Shown: positions 15,401-24,800 of the stretch, piece by piece
Layout: each line of letters starts with the position of its first letter
How positions within the stretch are numbered: the stretch's first letter is position 1
Assembly (NCBI RefSeq): GCF_024764835.1
Contig: NZ_JALIGE010000072.1
Span: 1-64,000, forward strand
DNA length: 64,000 bases
Reading direction: 5' to 3'
Origin: Scandinavium hiltneri
Lineage (GTDB): Bacteria > Pseudomonadota > Gammaproteobacteria > Enterobacterales > Enterobacteriaceae
Program-made: the position numbers and the translations under genes
The notes under the pieces: generated by a model
What the model saw: only the letters and a program-made list of their open reading frames with translations
What the model was told of the DNA's origin: nothing
Database searches by the model: none

Positions 15401-16896
15401 ACCCGGGTAATACCGCTCAGCCGGTTGTGCCGGTACTCCAGCACGATGTCATAGCCGTCACTGTGCGTCAGGCGCACCAGACGTTCCCCTTCATAGCAAA
15501 ACACAATCCGGTTCCCGGCGGCGTCATGCAGCCCGGAAAGCCGGCGGCGGGCCCGGGGTTGTGACTCAAAACAGAGCGTCAACTGGCTTCTGCGGTCAAA
15601 AATATACAGCGCCCCGTGGCGAGTGCCGTACAGACGGTAATGGGCCTGCTGCAGATTCAGCGCATCCACCGCCTCACCGCGGGTGTAATAGCTCAGCCGG
15701 GTGCCCTCATGATTAGTGAAGTGAATTTCATCTTCAGTAAGCAATAAAGACTGCGACCAGTTATCGCTCCATTTATCACCAAACAAACCGCTCTGTGACG
15801 AACGGGAGCGGTAGACACGCGTCAGCGTCAGGGGGAGGGTGCCCGGCAGGTCAAGCACCGGTAACACCTGCAGTAAATCGCCACTGGCGACATCCACCGG
15901 GTCACTGGCACAGGTCCCGGTCTCAATATCGTTATCCCCGTCTTTCTTATCCGACGTCGACGGGCTGGCGTTTTCATCTGCTGCCGTTTTGCCCTCAGCC
16001 TCTGTTTTCCGGGGAAGCACCGTGGCCCCGGGCTCAGCCGCATGCGCCGCTTCTTTTTCCGCGCCTTTCGCCATGCCCTTTGCCGCTGCCGCCGCCGTCT
16101 CTCTGGCGGCGATTTTACTGAGCACACTGGTGAGGCCTTTAACAAAGCCCACACCATCTGCGATGCCCATCCCCAGTTGGATGGCCACATCCCCGGTATG
16201 TTCGGCCGGGGTATTCAGCGTCGCCCTGGCGCTGTCAAAGTTCACATCTGCAACATTATCCTGCATGGCCTGCGCGGTCTGCATCATCTCCGCTGCCTGG
16301 CCGGGGTTGCCGAGGGCACCGGTGAGGGCGGCTTGCTGCATCATTTCACCCGATGCCTGCAGGGTCGCCCCCTGAGCAAAAAGCCCTCCAATATCAAGTG
16401 CCATATTCCACACGCTTTTCCCTGCCCCCAGCGCGGCCATCTCCGGGTGTTCGATGGCATCAGGAATGCCGTCCACCGCTTCCCCCGCCCAGTCCGTGAA
16501 TTCTGACCAGATGCCCTGCTCTGCCGGGGTTTCAGGGACCACTGCCGGGTTAGCCTCTTTCGCCACAATATTACGGGCTTTCGGCATCTGCGTGATTTTG
16601 CCAAGGGTGTTACCGGTGCCGGTTGTGACCGGCCCTGATGCCACAGGCTCCGTGCGGGGCCCGTCAGCCAGTTCGGGTAAATTAAGCCGGGGATGGTCCT
16701 GTCTGAATTGCTCGTACTCCTGGGGTGTCCATGAGTCCACATCGTCTGGTGCACCATTGTTATAGTGGGTAATCACCGAAACATAATCATCAGCCTTCGT
16801 TCCCTGAACCGTGCTGGAGGCAATGGCGTTGTAATAAGCATCTTCCTGAGCCGCCGTCGGGAGATTGGTGCTGACGGTGATATCATCGTTAGTCAT
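12439..16896 (-). CDS. rhs: full-length Rhs effector of the T6SS
   Basis: A 1485-residue polymorphic toxin delivered by the T6SS. Residues 1-300 form a hydrophobic, Ala-rich N-terminal region (MALDIGGLFAQGATLQASGE; GMGIADGVGFVKGLTSVLSK) likely to cross the target membrane. CASDPVDVASGDLLQVLPVL starts the Rhs shell (DUF6531), followed by many YD repeats that wrap the toxin. The C-terminal cleavage motif is PDPTGLAGGVNPYGYVHN then WVDPLGL, after which a 114-residue tip is released (GRWMGPEEYKQM, MQSSTGTTHVASP, MYVEFDVPESSLVPTNEGW). The tip resembles ADP-ribosyltransferase-type Rhs toxins such as TreTu; this is tentative. No PAAR domain is fused: the neighbouring gene supplies it. Confidence 0.9.
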   Translation of the reverse strand: MTNDDITVSTNLPTAAQEDAYYNAIASSTVQGTKADDYVSVITHYNNGAPDDVDSWTPQEYEQFRQDHPRLNLPELADGPRTEPVASGPVTTGTGNTLGKITQMPKARNIVAKEANPAVVPETPAEQGIWSEFTDWAGEAVDGIPDAIEHPEMAALGAGKSVWNMALDIGGLFAQGATLQASGEMMQQAALTGALGNPGQAAEMMQTAQAMQDNVADVNFDSARATLNTPAEHTGDVAIQLGMGIADGVGFVKGLTSVLSKIAARETAAAAAKGMAKGAEKEAAHAAEPGATVLPRKTEAEGKTAADENASPSTSDKKDGDNDIETGTCASDPVDVASGDLLQVLPVLDLPGTLPLTLTRVYRSRSSQSGLFGDKWSDNWSQSLLLTEDEIHFTNHEGTRLSYYTRGEAVDALNLQQAHYRLYGTRHGALYIFDRRSQLTLCFESQPRARRRLSGLHDAAGNRIVFCYEGERLVRLTHSDGYDIVLEYRHNRLSGITRVEGAQQQWLAESHYDDSGRLAECRTFQFTHLWHEYDAQGYMLRWHDTDKSDVRYRYDAKGRVTAVRGEGGYFCDRFIYDERNRRTTYLDGEGGRSVYEYNPAGRVTRVTDPLGRVTQTLWDHGNKVRETDALGRNTDYRYNAYGQVIQVSNAAGDTVRYDYNDAGQVVKVTQPDGQCWQFTWNDQGRQVSRTDPQGLVTVRDYNAQGQCLSEYQPDGAAWHYGYNARHQLTTLTAPDKAVTRLEQDLFGRVLSATDPLGHLTRYTHSEAHAGVEGSLTQVNLPDGVTQRLGYDSEKRRASFTDGEGKTTRYVYGEFDLLLGLTRPDGKTLRFEYDSLTRLMQVTSAGGEIYKLERDAAGQLVRETDFTGRSVQYEYDAAGRRTGARHPDGRIVRWHYSLRDELIRQEVWQGGDTQSTLLAVTQYGYDRQGRMIRAQNDDALVEFEYDAAGRQVCERLNGQTVTHQWEDRTQRALSRTYGGLTSGYEYDTGGRISALQVGDFSPLSLSYDAAGREHLRQSRAGFIQAQGYTPTGMLQVQAAGRDSVQFRHLLGGDGSEMTGSVVNRRWAYDGAYNVRRIEDGLWGNAQFSCDQNDQITRVMPDGAGSAGERYEYDADLNIRAVLAAEQRISQQQQAGRVVSRGDCEYRYDAAGRLTEKRLCRDGWRPQRWRYRWNAHSQLSEFITPGGERWCYAYDPFGRRIRKEKRSDITAGTRPVGCEYQWSGDQLIAETPLYADGRAAYEESIHWLYAPGGLTPVARQEKGKLHYVVSDHMGTPRELLTEQGKRAWAGRLSLWGRGSQWAVAANDADKLSCNLRFAGQYADEESGLHYNRHRYYDTETGQYLTPDPTGLAGGVNPYGYVHNPLGWVDPLGLKSVTVGRWMGPEEYKQMTETGRVMQSSTGTTHVASPADINAFGKQAKNGAMYVEFDVPESSLVPTNEGWAKIVGPDSIEGRLAKRKGLPVPEMPTAQNIKVLGNKIDGVIIKCC

Positions 16897-16901
16897 AACA
16901 A

Positions 16902-17258
16902 TTATTTCCCGTTCATCCAGAATTTATCGCCATGGCGCAGGACCGCACGCTTCCCTGCCCTTACGGTTGTACTGTGCTCCAGCGGATAGCACTTCCCTCC
17001 GACCGTACCGCTCTTTATGCCTTTAGCTACGCCGGGCTGGTCCCCGATGGTGGACGGAATAAAGCTCTGATTCATCACCACAACCGGACACGCATTGGCT
17101 TTTACTGAGGGAACTTCCTGGACAGCACTGCCCAGACGGGCAATCACCGGATACGGGATTGGGGGGGTAGAGGGCCCCATTGGGGTTTTACAGACATCGG
17201 GGGTCAGACTGACAACAATCCATTCGCTATTTTTGCGTGCCATATAATTTTCAGCCAT
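16902..17258 (-). CDS. PAAR-like (DUF4150) spike tip protein
   Basis: 118 residues of the DUF4150/PAAR-like group, which sharpens the VgrG spike and links the effector to it. The start MAENYMARKNSEWIVVSLTP at 17258 is chosen over an upstream frame that runs through the end of the DUF2169 gene. Typical features are DVCKTPMGPSTPPIPYPVIA, the Cys in KANACPVVVM, and the closing VGGKCYPLEHSTTVRAGKRA. It lies 1 base after the DUF2169 gene and 5 bases before rhs, so the three are translated together as an effector cassette. Confidence 0.8.
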   Translation of the reverse strand: MAENYMARKNSEWIVVSLTPDVCKTPMGPSTPPIPYPVIARLGSAVQEVPSVKANACPVVVMNQSFIPSTIGDQPGVAKGIKSGTVGGKCYPLEHSTTVRAGKRAVLRHGDKFWMNGK

Positions 17259-17259
17259 G

Positions 17260-18501
17260 TCAGAAAACCTTTTCTGCAGAGGATGTCGCGCCGAAGCACA
17301 TCGGATAAATGCGCCCGGGAAGCTTCTCAGGATCGGTTTCAAATCGCGCTTCCATCACGCGAGCCGGGACACTGGCAGAGATGAGATAACGCCAGCAAAC
17401 CGTGACTTCCCGCCTCTCTGAATCAATATGCAACGTGTCTATCTGCATGCGCTGCGGTAGCCAAATGCCATTTTTCATTCGCAGCAAAATAAACGCGACA
17501 TGATCCGGGAGCTCAAATTGTAATGCTCCATCGGGGGAGACCCCTTCCAGGTTCACCGACAGCGGCAGTGTTGGGTAAGGAATTTGCTGTTCCGAAGGCG
17601 CACAGTTCCAGTAGCGGAAATCAAAATCTGCGGGCAGATACGGTTGGCGTGCTGCCAGCCACTCTTCATCATAGGTGCCAGCCAGCGCCAAACGGGGTTG
17701 CCATGCACGCCCTAGCGTTCCCAGCCCAATGGGGTGAAAACAAGGCGCGTTGAGATCGGAATTACCCGCAATTTGTGCGGCAAAGTCTTCTGCCATGAGG
17801 GGGTGTTGCGGATCAAAAATTCGGGGGGCCGGGTATCGTTTTGGCTGTTTTGCCCGGGCATACCATGGCGCGATAAAGCCCCGTCCTAACGGATTGTGCG
17901 CGCAGGCCTCATGCGCCAGTGGCGTATCCGGTGCCTGTGGATGCTGGGCTTGTTGTTCCGCCGTCAAAAGCGCAGACCCGGCTATTTCACCCGTTATTTT
18001 TTCGTGTTTTTCAAGGCGATTCTCACCACCAAACGTCCCTTCCCAGCGCAGAGGATAAGAGACAAAGCGTTCCGGCTGGCTTAGCGACCATTGCTGAGTT
18101 AACACATGTTGCTCAAAATAGCGCTCACCCGTGACCATCAGTTTTCGGGACAGTAACGATGCGCCTTCTGCGTTTTTTATCACTATGCTGACCGGTATTT
18201 CGGTACAGGGGTGACGCTGTGCAGACCACGCAGTGGCATTAATAATGACATCACAAACCGGTTTAAACGGCGCGAGATCGCTTTCCTGCAACACAGATGA
18301 GGCATTCACTTTTTCGCTAAACTCATCCTCCAGGCAAAGCGGGACAGCATCATCATCCCGCACCCGAAGCTGATAGCCTCCCCGCCCGGTAGGTTGAAGT
18401 TGGTAGCCGACTTTCATTACCACAACATGCTTTTCTTCGTCACTGGCATCCAGCATCGCGTACTGCATGGCTGCAAAAGGTGTCAGATTGCGAAATTCCA
18501 T
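17260..18501 (-). CDS. DUF2169 family T6SS effector-loading adaptor
   Basis: 413 residues of DUF2169, a family found next to vgrG and PAAR-like effectors and needed in some systems to load cargo on VgrG. The N-terminal FRNLTPFAAMQYAMLDASDE and the RWEGTFGG, NPLGRGF and LGRAWQPRLALAGTYDEEW blocks are typical of the family. No signal peptide; it acts in the cytoplasm. It starts 10 bases after vgrG ends and leads directly into the PAAR-like gene and rhs, so its client is probably that effector. Confidence 0.8.
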   Translation of the reverse strand: MEFRNLTPFAAMQYAMLDASDEEKHVVVMKVGYQLQPTGRGGYQLRVRDDDAVPLCLEDEFSEKVNASSVLQESDLAPFKPVCDVIINATAWSAQRHPCTEIPVSIVIKNAEGASLLSRKLMVTGERYFEQHVLTQQWSLSQPERFVSYPLRWEGTFGGENRLEKHEKITGEIAGSALLTAEQQAQHPQAPDTPLAHEACAHNPLGRGFIAPWYARAKQPKRYPAPRIFDPQHPLMAEDFAAQIAGNSDLNAPCFHPIGLGTLGRAWQPRLALAGTYDEEWLAARQPYLPADFDFRYWNCAPSEQQIPYPTLPLSVNLEGVSPDGALQFELPDHVAFILLRMKNGIWLPQRMQIDTLHIDSERREVTVCWRYLISASVPARVMEARFETDPEKLPGRIYPMCFGATSSAEKVF

Positions 18502-18511
18502 TTCCGTGTCC

Positions 18512-20521
18512 TCAATTCAAATCGACATCTTTGCCGATAATATTGACCTGCCCACTGGCCGAAAAAACAAACTCTGTGCCGGTGATGGTTACTTTGCCAT
18601 CTTTGTTCATCTTGATTGAGCTTTGGCCACAGGTCAGTTCGATCACCTCCCCTGCACTCACCTTCAGTGAGTTAACGACATCCACACTTTTGCTCATGCC
18701 AACAAATTCTGTCTGGTCGAAAGCCACGGCTGTCAGCATTTCAGCCCCCACAGTTATGTCATACATGCCCGTCACAGCCAGGGAACGAATGCCCCCCACA
18801 ATCTCAGTGCTTGTCAGCAAAACTGATTCGAGTTTGTGCTTTTTTACGGTGTGAGTGTGATTTTCTACGATGGTGGTGGTCTGGTTTTTTGCCACCGTCA
18901 CTGTCTGGTTACCGCCCACCCGTTCGCTGTGGTCGTTATCGACTGTGGTTGTACGGTCGTGCAGGACTTTGGTGTTCATGTCCTTCTGCGCGTGCAGAAA
19001 CAGCTCTTCGCTGCCTCTGGCATCCTCAAAACGTAGCTCGTTAAACCCTTCGCCCTTGTGTGTCTTCGAACGAATTGCCATCTGCGTTTTCGTTCCCGGC
19101 AGACTCCCCGGCGGGATGTTGTTCACGTGGTAGGTTCGCCCCGTCACAATCGGCTGGTCCGGGTCACCGTGCAGGAAGTCCACCACCACCTCCTGCCCGA
19201 TACGCGGGATAGCCAGCACGCCCCAGCCCTGGCCTGCCCATGGCTGTGTCACCCGTATCCAGCACGAGCTGTTGTCGTTGCTTTTCCCGTACCTGTCCCA
19301 CAAAAACTGCAGGCGGATGCGGCCGTACTCGTCGCAGTAAATCTCCTCCCCGGCCGGGCCCACCACCATCGCTATCTGCGGGCCGTCCATCGCCGGTTTA
19401 GGCAACGGCGTCGGCCGCCAGGTCTGGGTGTGAGGAATGAAGCTGAAACGGTTGCTCAGGTGCGTGCCCTGCTCGCCCGCTTCCTGCTCCAGCGCCTGTG
19501 GCTGTTTGCCGGTGTGCTCAATACGCTGTATCTGCCAGGCGTGGTTCAGGTCCGGGCGCGGGTGGCGGCTCAGGCTGAACAACTGGCCCGGTTGCAGGCT
19601 GACATCGTTGCTTTGGCCCTTCCCCTGGCTGGCGTCGTTGCGCAGCGCCTCCAGCCGGTAGCGGGTAAAGTCCTGCCCGTGCTGCTCGTCCTTAAATCGA
19701 CCCGGGAAATCAAAGTGTTCGTAGTCCGCGCGCTGGTTGCTCAGGTCGCTCGCTTCACGGTTAAACTGGGCCGGCCAGCGGGGATTTTTAAAGGTGTAGT
19801 CCTTCAGCTGCACCGTGGCCGGGCGCACCTGCGCGCTGCGGGTAAACGTGGTGACGCACAGCTCCTGAGCCTGGGCCGCCACGTTCGGGTTGTACGCCAG
19901 CGTGGCGCCTTTGGGCAACGAGCCGACGTCATCCGCGTAGACCACGGTGTTCTTACCCGGGCTGAACTCGAAGTAGTAAAAAATGCCCTCTTCTGCCGTC
20001 AGACGCTGGATAAAATCGAAGTCCGACTCCTGATACTGCACGCAGAATTCCCGGGCCGGATGCGGGTTGCGGAACGCAAATGCAAAGTCCGTTATCCTGT
20101 TCTCCTTCAGCAGTGTGCTGAGGATGCTCTCCACCGTCTCCATCTGGAAGATGCGGGCGTTGCGCCGCAGGCTGGTGCGCCACAGCGCCGGACGGATAAC
20201 CATGCTGTAACGCGTCTGGTGAAAGCCGGTATCTCCCTGTTCAAAACTCGCCACCATCCCGGTGATGCTGCGCTGCATCACCCCTTCCCGCCAGACCATC
20301 AGCGTGGCGTTTTTATCCAGCACCGCCGCAAAATCCACCGCCGGGTCCGCACTCGCCAGTCCGACGTTCAGCACAAACGCCTCAGACAGCGCTTCACTGA
20401 GCGTGAAATCCACCACCGCGAAGGTCTGCGGCGGTAGGCCGCTGGCCGTCAGGGTGAACTGTAAACCGCTGGGCTTTTTGACCCCGGGCACCGGGGATGT
20501 GGTCTTGTCATCTGCAAACAT
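18512..20521 (-). CDS. vgrG: VgrG spike protein (TssI)
   Basis: A 669-residue VgrG, the trimeric needle tip of the T6SS. The N-terminal two thirds resemble phage gp27/gp44 (FQMETVESILSTLLKENRI; QYQESDFDFIQRLTAEEGIF), then the OB-fold gp5 part (EIYCDEYGRIRLQFLWDRYG; SCWIRVTQPWAGQGWG) and the beta-helix needle (ERVGGNQTVTVAKNQTTTI). The C-terminus ends in ordinary needle sequence (SASGQVNIIGKDVDLN) without an extra catalytic domain, so it is a structural rather than evolved VgrG. It is followed by the DUF2169/PAAR/Rhs cassette. Confidence 0.92.
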   Translation of the reverse strand: MFADDKTTSPVPGVKKPSGLQFTLTASGLPPQTFAVVDFTLSEALSEAFVLNVGLASADPAVDFAAVLDKNATLMVWREGVMQRSITGMVASFEQGDTGFHQTRYSMVIRPALWRTSLRRNARIFQMETVESILSTLLKENRITDFAFAFRNPHPAREFCVQYQESDFDFIQRLTAEEGIFYYFEFSPGKNTVVYADDVGSLPKGATLAYNPNVAAQAQELCVTTFTRSAQVRPATVQLKDYTFKNPRWPAQFNREASDLSNQRADYEHFDFPGRFKDEQHGQDFTRYRLEALRNDASQGKGQSNDVSLQPGQLFSLSRHPRPDLNHAWQIQRIEHTGKQPQALEQEAGEQGTHLSNRFSFIPHTQTWRPTPLPKPAMDGPQIAMVVGPAGEEIYCDEYGRIRLQFLWDRYGKSNDNSSCWIRVTQPWAGQGWGVLAIPRIGQEVVVDFLHGDPDQPIVTGRTYHVNNIPPGSLPGTKTQMAIRSKTHKGEGFNELRFEDARGSEELFLHAQKDMNTKVLHDRTTTVDNDHSERVGGNQTVTVAKNQTTTIVENHTHTVKKHKLESVLLTSTEIVGGIRSLAVTGMYDITVGAEMLTAVAFDQTEFVGMSKSVDVVNSLKVSAGEVIELTCGQSSIKMNKDGKVTITGTEFVFSASGQVNIIGKDVDLN

Positions 20522-20548
20522 AGGTACTCCTTACCTGAATGGCGGGCG

Positions 20549-21862
20549 TCAGCGGGCGGACTGCCCCTGCACCATGAGCTGGTGATATCGACTGAGCAGC
20601 GCGTTCCAGCGCTCACCGGTCTGGTTGATTAATAACGGCGACGGCGGCTGGTGCATGTCGACCGCCAGTGACAGCTGACGCAGCAACTCCTCGAGCGGCG
20701 TGGCGCGGTTAAGCTCGTTCTGCATCTGGTAAACGGCGGTTTTGAGATACGAGATGGTCAGGCTGCCATGGGCCTTTTCCTGTTCGACCAGCTTGTCTGA
20801 AAGCGCCTTCAGTTGCAGGCGGAGCTGAAAATAGCTGTCCTCTTCGGCGTTGTCGGCCCTGGCTTTCTGCAGTTGCTGCCAGCGCTGTGTCTGAGCGATT
20901 TGCAGAGGATCCTTCGGCCACAGGCTGCTGGCCTTTGCCACCACGCGGTCTGCCGTTTGCAGTGCGGCAAGAGGCGAAAGATCCTCCAGCACGCTAAGCT
21001 GTTCTGGGTAAGTGGGGAGTGTTGGTTTGCTCAGCCATAGCACTGCCGCTGTATCGGGCATCTTCACCAGCGCGTTCAGTTGCTGTTGCAGCGGCCTGAC
21101 CTGGGTCATGTAAACAACCACCGCCGCCATTGCGCTGAAAAACACACCAGCCGCAAAACCGAGGATAACCGGTGAGCGTTTTGTCGCGGGTGTCGCAAAA
21201 CGCACTTCCACACCCTGTCGTGCCGGGGTCTCCGGCTGATGCACCGGAACCACAGGCGGTTCCGGCTCATATTGCGGTACGGACAAATACACCAGCGTCT
21301 GCTTTGGCTGTGCGGCGGGCGCAGCGGGTTTGATGGTAGGGGCTTCCAGCCGCTTCGCCGTGTTCTGCATCAGGTACAGCAGATTTTCGATGCGGGGTAC
21401 CCGGCTCAGTTCGACCTGCTGCAGCTTGTCGCACAGCAGTTGCAACGCCCGCTCCGCCCGGAAGATCATCGGCAGGTCCCGGCTTTCAAAGCTGTGCTGA
21501 CGCAACTGGCTACCCACTCTGGCATTGAACCATTCGAGGATCTCCGTGCGCGCTTGCCCCTGCTGCGGCCACAGTTGATCCCACTGGTTAGCGACCATCG
21601 CCGCCAGCAGTTCACAACCTTCGGTAAACCCGGCCAGTCCCTGTTTGTGGGTACGGGCCAGGGTGTAATAGGCGGCAGTCTGCAAATCCACACCGTTGCT
21701 GCGAAACAGCGATAGCGACAGCGATTCGATTAGGCTCCAGCTCACCTCCGGCCGGGCCGGATGGTTAATTTTATTGATCTCTTCACGGATCGCCGCGAAC
21801 TCAGGCCAGTCCCGGGGATCTGGGCCTGTCTGAATAATGATGTTCCCGGTAACTTCACTCAT
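20549..21862 (-). CDS. VasL-domain T6SS protein, TssA-like N-terminus
   Basis: 437 residues. The first 150 form an ImpA_N-type domain shared with TssA (PARPEVSWSLIESLSLSLFR; HKQGLAGFTEGCELLAAMVA). A single membrane segment follows near residues 225-250 (SPVILGFAAGVFFSAMAAVV), and the C-terminal VasL region (LAVDMHQPPSPLLINQTGER) is helical. VasL-type proteins occur in a subset of T6SS clusters beside tssM; their role is not settled, membrane anchoring of a TssA-like ring being one idea. It sits between tssM (12 bases) and vgrG (27 bases) in the operon. Confidence 0.8.
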   Translation of the reverse strand: MSEVTGNIIIQTGPDPRDWPEFAAIREEINKINHPARPEVSWSLIESLSLSLFRSNGVDLQTAAYYTLARTHKQGLAGFTEGCELLAAMVANQWDQLWPQQGQARTEILEWFNARVGSQLRQHSFESRDLPMIFRAERALQLLCDKLQQVELSRVPRIENLLYLMQNTAKRLEAPTIKPAAPAAQPKQTLVYLSVPQYEPEPPVVPVHQPETPARQGVEVRFATPATKRSPVILGFAAGVFFSAMAAVVVYMTQVRPLQQQLNALVKMPDTAAVLWLSKPTLPTYPEQLSVLEDLSPLAALQTADRVVAKASSLWPKDPLQIAQTQRWQQLQKARADNAEEDSYFQLRLQLKALSDKLVEQEKAHGSLTISYLKTAVYQMQNELNRATPLEELLRQLSLAVDMHQPPSPLLINQTGERWNALLSRYHQLMVQGQSAR

Positions 21863-21874
21863 GCTTCATCGTCC

Positions 21875-24800
21875 TTAATAGAGCGTATCCGGCAGACTGA
21901 AGTGGCTGAACAGGCCGCCCGCAAACGGGTTGTCAGACTCATCCACATAAACGCGGTAGGTCATGTCACCGCCATCCACCCTGAAGCGCACATCAAAGCT
22001 GCTGCTGTTAACGCTGGTCAGCTCACCAGAGTTGATTAGCCTCAGTTGTGCCCACGGGCCGGTAAAGCTCAGGCTTCTTGGGGATTTATCGTTCTCATTC
22101 GGTACCAGGGTCAGCTTGCTTTCCACGCCGGTGCGCATGGAGTTTGGCCACACCAGGTGTGCCCGGTTGCTTGGGCCGTGGGCGTAATCCAGCAGTTGCC
22201 CGTCCAGGTTCAGAATGCTGCGTCGTTTGTTGCCGCTCAGGGTCACCGGCTCGAGAGCAAATTGCACGCCAGGGCCACTCTGGGTTGAGAAAAAGGTTTC
22301 CCGGATTTTCTTCGCCAGCTCGAGCTGTTCCAGTACGTCTTCCCGGATCAGGAGCTGCCCGTCGCTGTCTGCCGTCAGGTTGTTTTCAACAAACGGTTTC
22401 AGGTTGCTCTGGTAGAAGGTTTCCAGCGTGCCTTTCGGCCCGAAGAAGCGTTCGAATTCGCTGAGCGGAACATCCTCTTTCGCTTGCGGATCGAACGGAT
22501 AACGCCCAGCCAGATAGGTCTGGTACTGCTTGACGATGGTGCCGTTCCATTCCACCTCCAGATAGCTGATCGCCTCTTTCATCACCACGCGCCACGCCTG
22601 ATCTGCCAGATCTCCAACCCAACGATTCAGCGGCTCCGGCAGGTTCTTCGCCAGTTGCTGAACGTCAAAGATCGGGTCGCTATTGTTCTGGTCGAGCCGC
22701 AGCTGTACGGCCTTCAATGCCGCTTTGCCCGGCACCGGCGAGTTCTGAATAGCCAGCAGATAGCGGTGCAGTTCAGTCAGCTTCTGGTAAACACTTTGCA
22801 GCACGCTGCCTTTGTCGCCGTTTTCTACGAGCACGCTGGTTTCGGGGTCGAACTCGCGGTTAATACGCAGCAGTAAGGTATAGTCGGGTTGCGAAAGGAA
22901 TTTCTCCCGCTCTTTCCCGGCCAGCGTGTCAGGAACGGCGGGTAAACGCGTGTTGTCACTGAGCGTCTGCAACGCGCGGCGGAACGGCTGTTCGCCGCTG
23001 ATCACCTGCTCAATGGCGTTGATGGCCTGTTGCAGATCCTCAAACTCGCCTACCGACAGGTTGTTCATGGCGGCCCGCCAGGTGGCGTTGTAGTCACCGA
23101 TGTACTGTTCGGTGACCTGTCGCTGGATCTCTTTGCGGTCAGCCTCGCTGTATTCAACGTTTTTGGTCAGGTTCAGCACCCAACTGTCCATCACGGTCAG
23201 TTCAATAAACTGATCGTTTTGCTTCACGAAGTAGTTTTGCAGCCCTTTGCGCGTAAGGAATGTCGGCACCGTCAGCAACTCTTCATCATTAGGCACAAAC
23301 ACATCGTCAAACCCTGCGCCAATCTGGTCGCGCAGATTCAGCGCGGGCGGCAGTGACTCTTGGGCTTTAATACGCAGGTTCTGGTAAACGCGCTGATAAA
23401 TTGACAGTTTGCTCAGCTCGCGCTGGGCAGCATGGATGGGGTCGGCATACGGTACAAAGCTCTTGATGGCGTATTGGTCCCCCAGCTCACGGGACTGATG
23501 CCAGTCCGTGTGTTTCAGGGCGTAGTCCAGGTGGCTCATCAGTTGCTGCTGCAGCGCCCGCTGGCCATTGAATTTCTGGCTCCACAGCGTGCTCATGTAC
23601 TGCTCCACCCACGGGATGTTGCGTCCGCCGCCGTCTTCCAGCATGCGCATGATGCGCAGGATTTCGAGCTTCTGCTCGCTACCCGAAGGGGCGGCATTGA
23701 GCTGTTCAAGCAGGCCGCTCATGAGGGCCGGCACAAAGCGCTGTTGCAGCAGTTGCAGATAGGTGTTTTCCACATACGGGCCAACATCGTTACCCTGATA
23801 CAGCCCCATGTCCGCGAACAGGCTACGTTCCCGGTAGTCGCCATAAGCCAGCGTTGCGTCACGCACCGGGTTGAGCAGCGGGAGTTGTAGATTGCCGTAG
23901 CGATCTTCCCCTGCAGGCATATCCACCGAGAGGAAGTTTTTCGCCTGGCTTAAGACCTCCTGCCCGGCGTGGTAATTGCGCTGGTAGTAATACTGCCAGT
24001 AGCCCCACAGGGTCACCGCCACGAGCGTGCCAACGCCGGAGCAAATCAGCATGCGCTTTTGTGAACGCTGCAACCACAGGCTATTTTCCGTGGCGAGATT
24101 GGGCTCCGCCAGCAGGACTTTGCTGAACAAACTTCTGGAGAAATAAGGCGAGGTATCTGCCACCGGCCAGGTCGGAAAGGCTTGCGGTGCCAGGTGATAT
24201 TGCACGGCAGCAGACTGGGTAAACACATCGTCCATTTGCCCGCGCTGCTGCGAGGACGTCAGGTACACACCGCGCAGAAGCGGGTGGCTGTGGTCACCGC
24301 TGTACAAGATCCCTTCCAGCAGTTGTAGCACCGCATCGTATAACCCCTGCATCTGGCGGGTAAAACTGAAGAGCTGGCTGCGCTGCCCGGCCTCGACGCT
24401 TTGCAGCATCATGTCCGGCATCGCGTTGTTGAGCTGAGTGATCCACTGTTGCCAGAACTGGCGTAACTCTTCACGCCAGGCGGAGGCATCCATGCTGAAC
24501 GTGACGCCCAGTATCGCATCGCGCTGGGTTTTGGTCAGCGTCTGGTACATCGCACCAAAGCCAAAGAGCAGATCCATTTTGGTGAACACGACGTACAGCG
24601 GTACCTGGATGTGCAGGCTGAGTTGCACCTCCAGCAGACGCTGGTGAATGTCAGTGATGTACGTCTCGCGCTGGATTTTATTTGCGGTCAGTAACGGGTG
24701 CAGATCGACAGTCAGAATGATGCCGTTGAGCGGCTGGCGAGCACGCTCCGTCAGCAGCCACTCCAGAAGGCTCTTCCACAGGCAGCGATTGAGCAGGGCT

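Noticed and set aside
19058..20437. Open frame of 459 codons antisense to vgrG
   Set aside because: vgrG in the other strand is fully supported by family motifs; the antisense product has no recognisable features.
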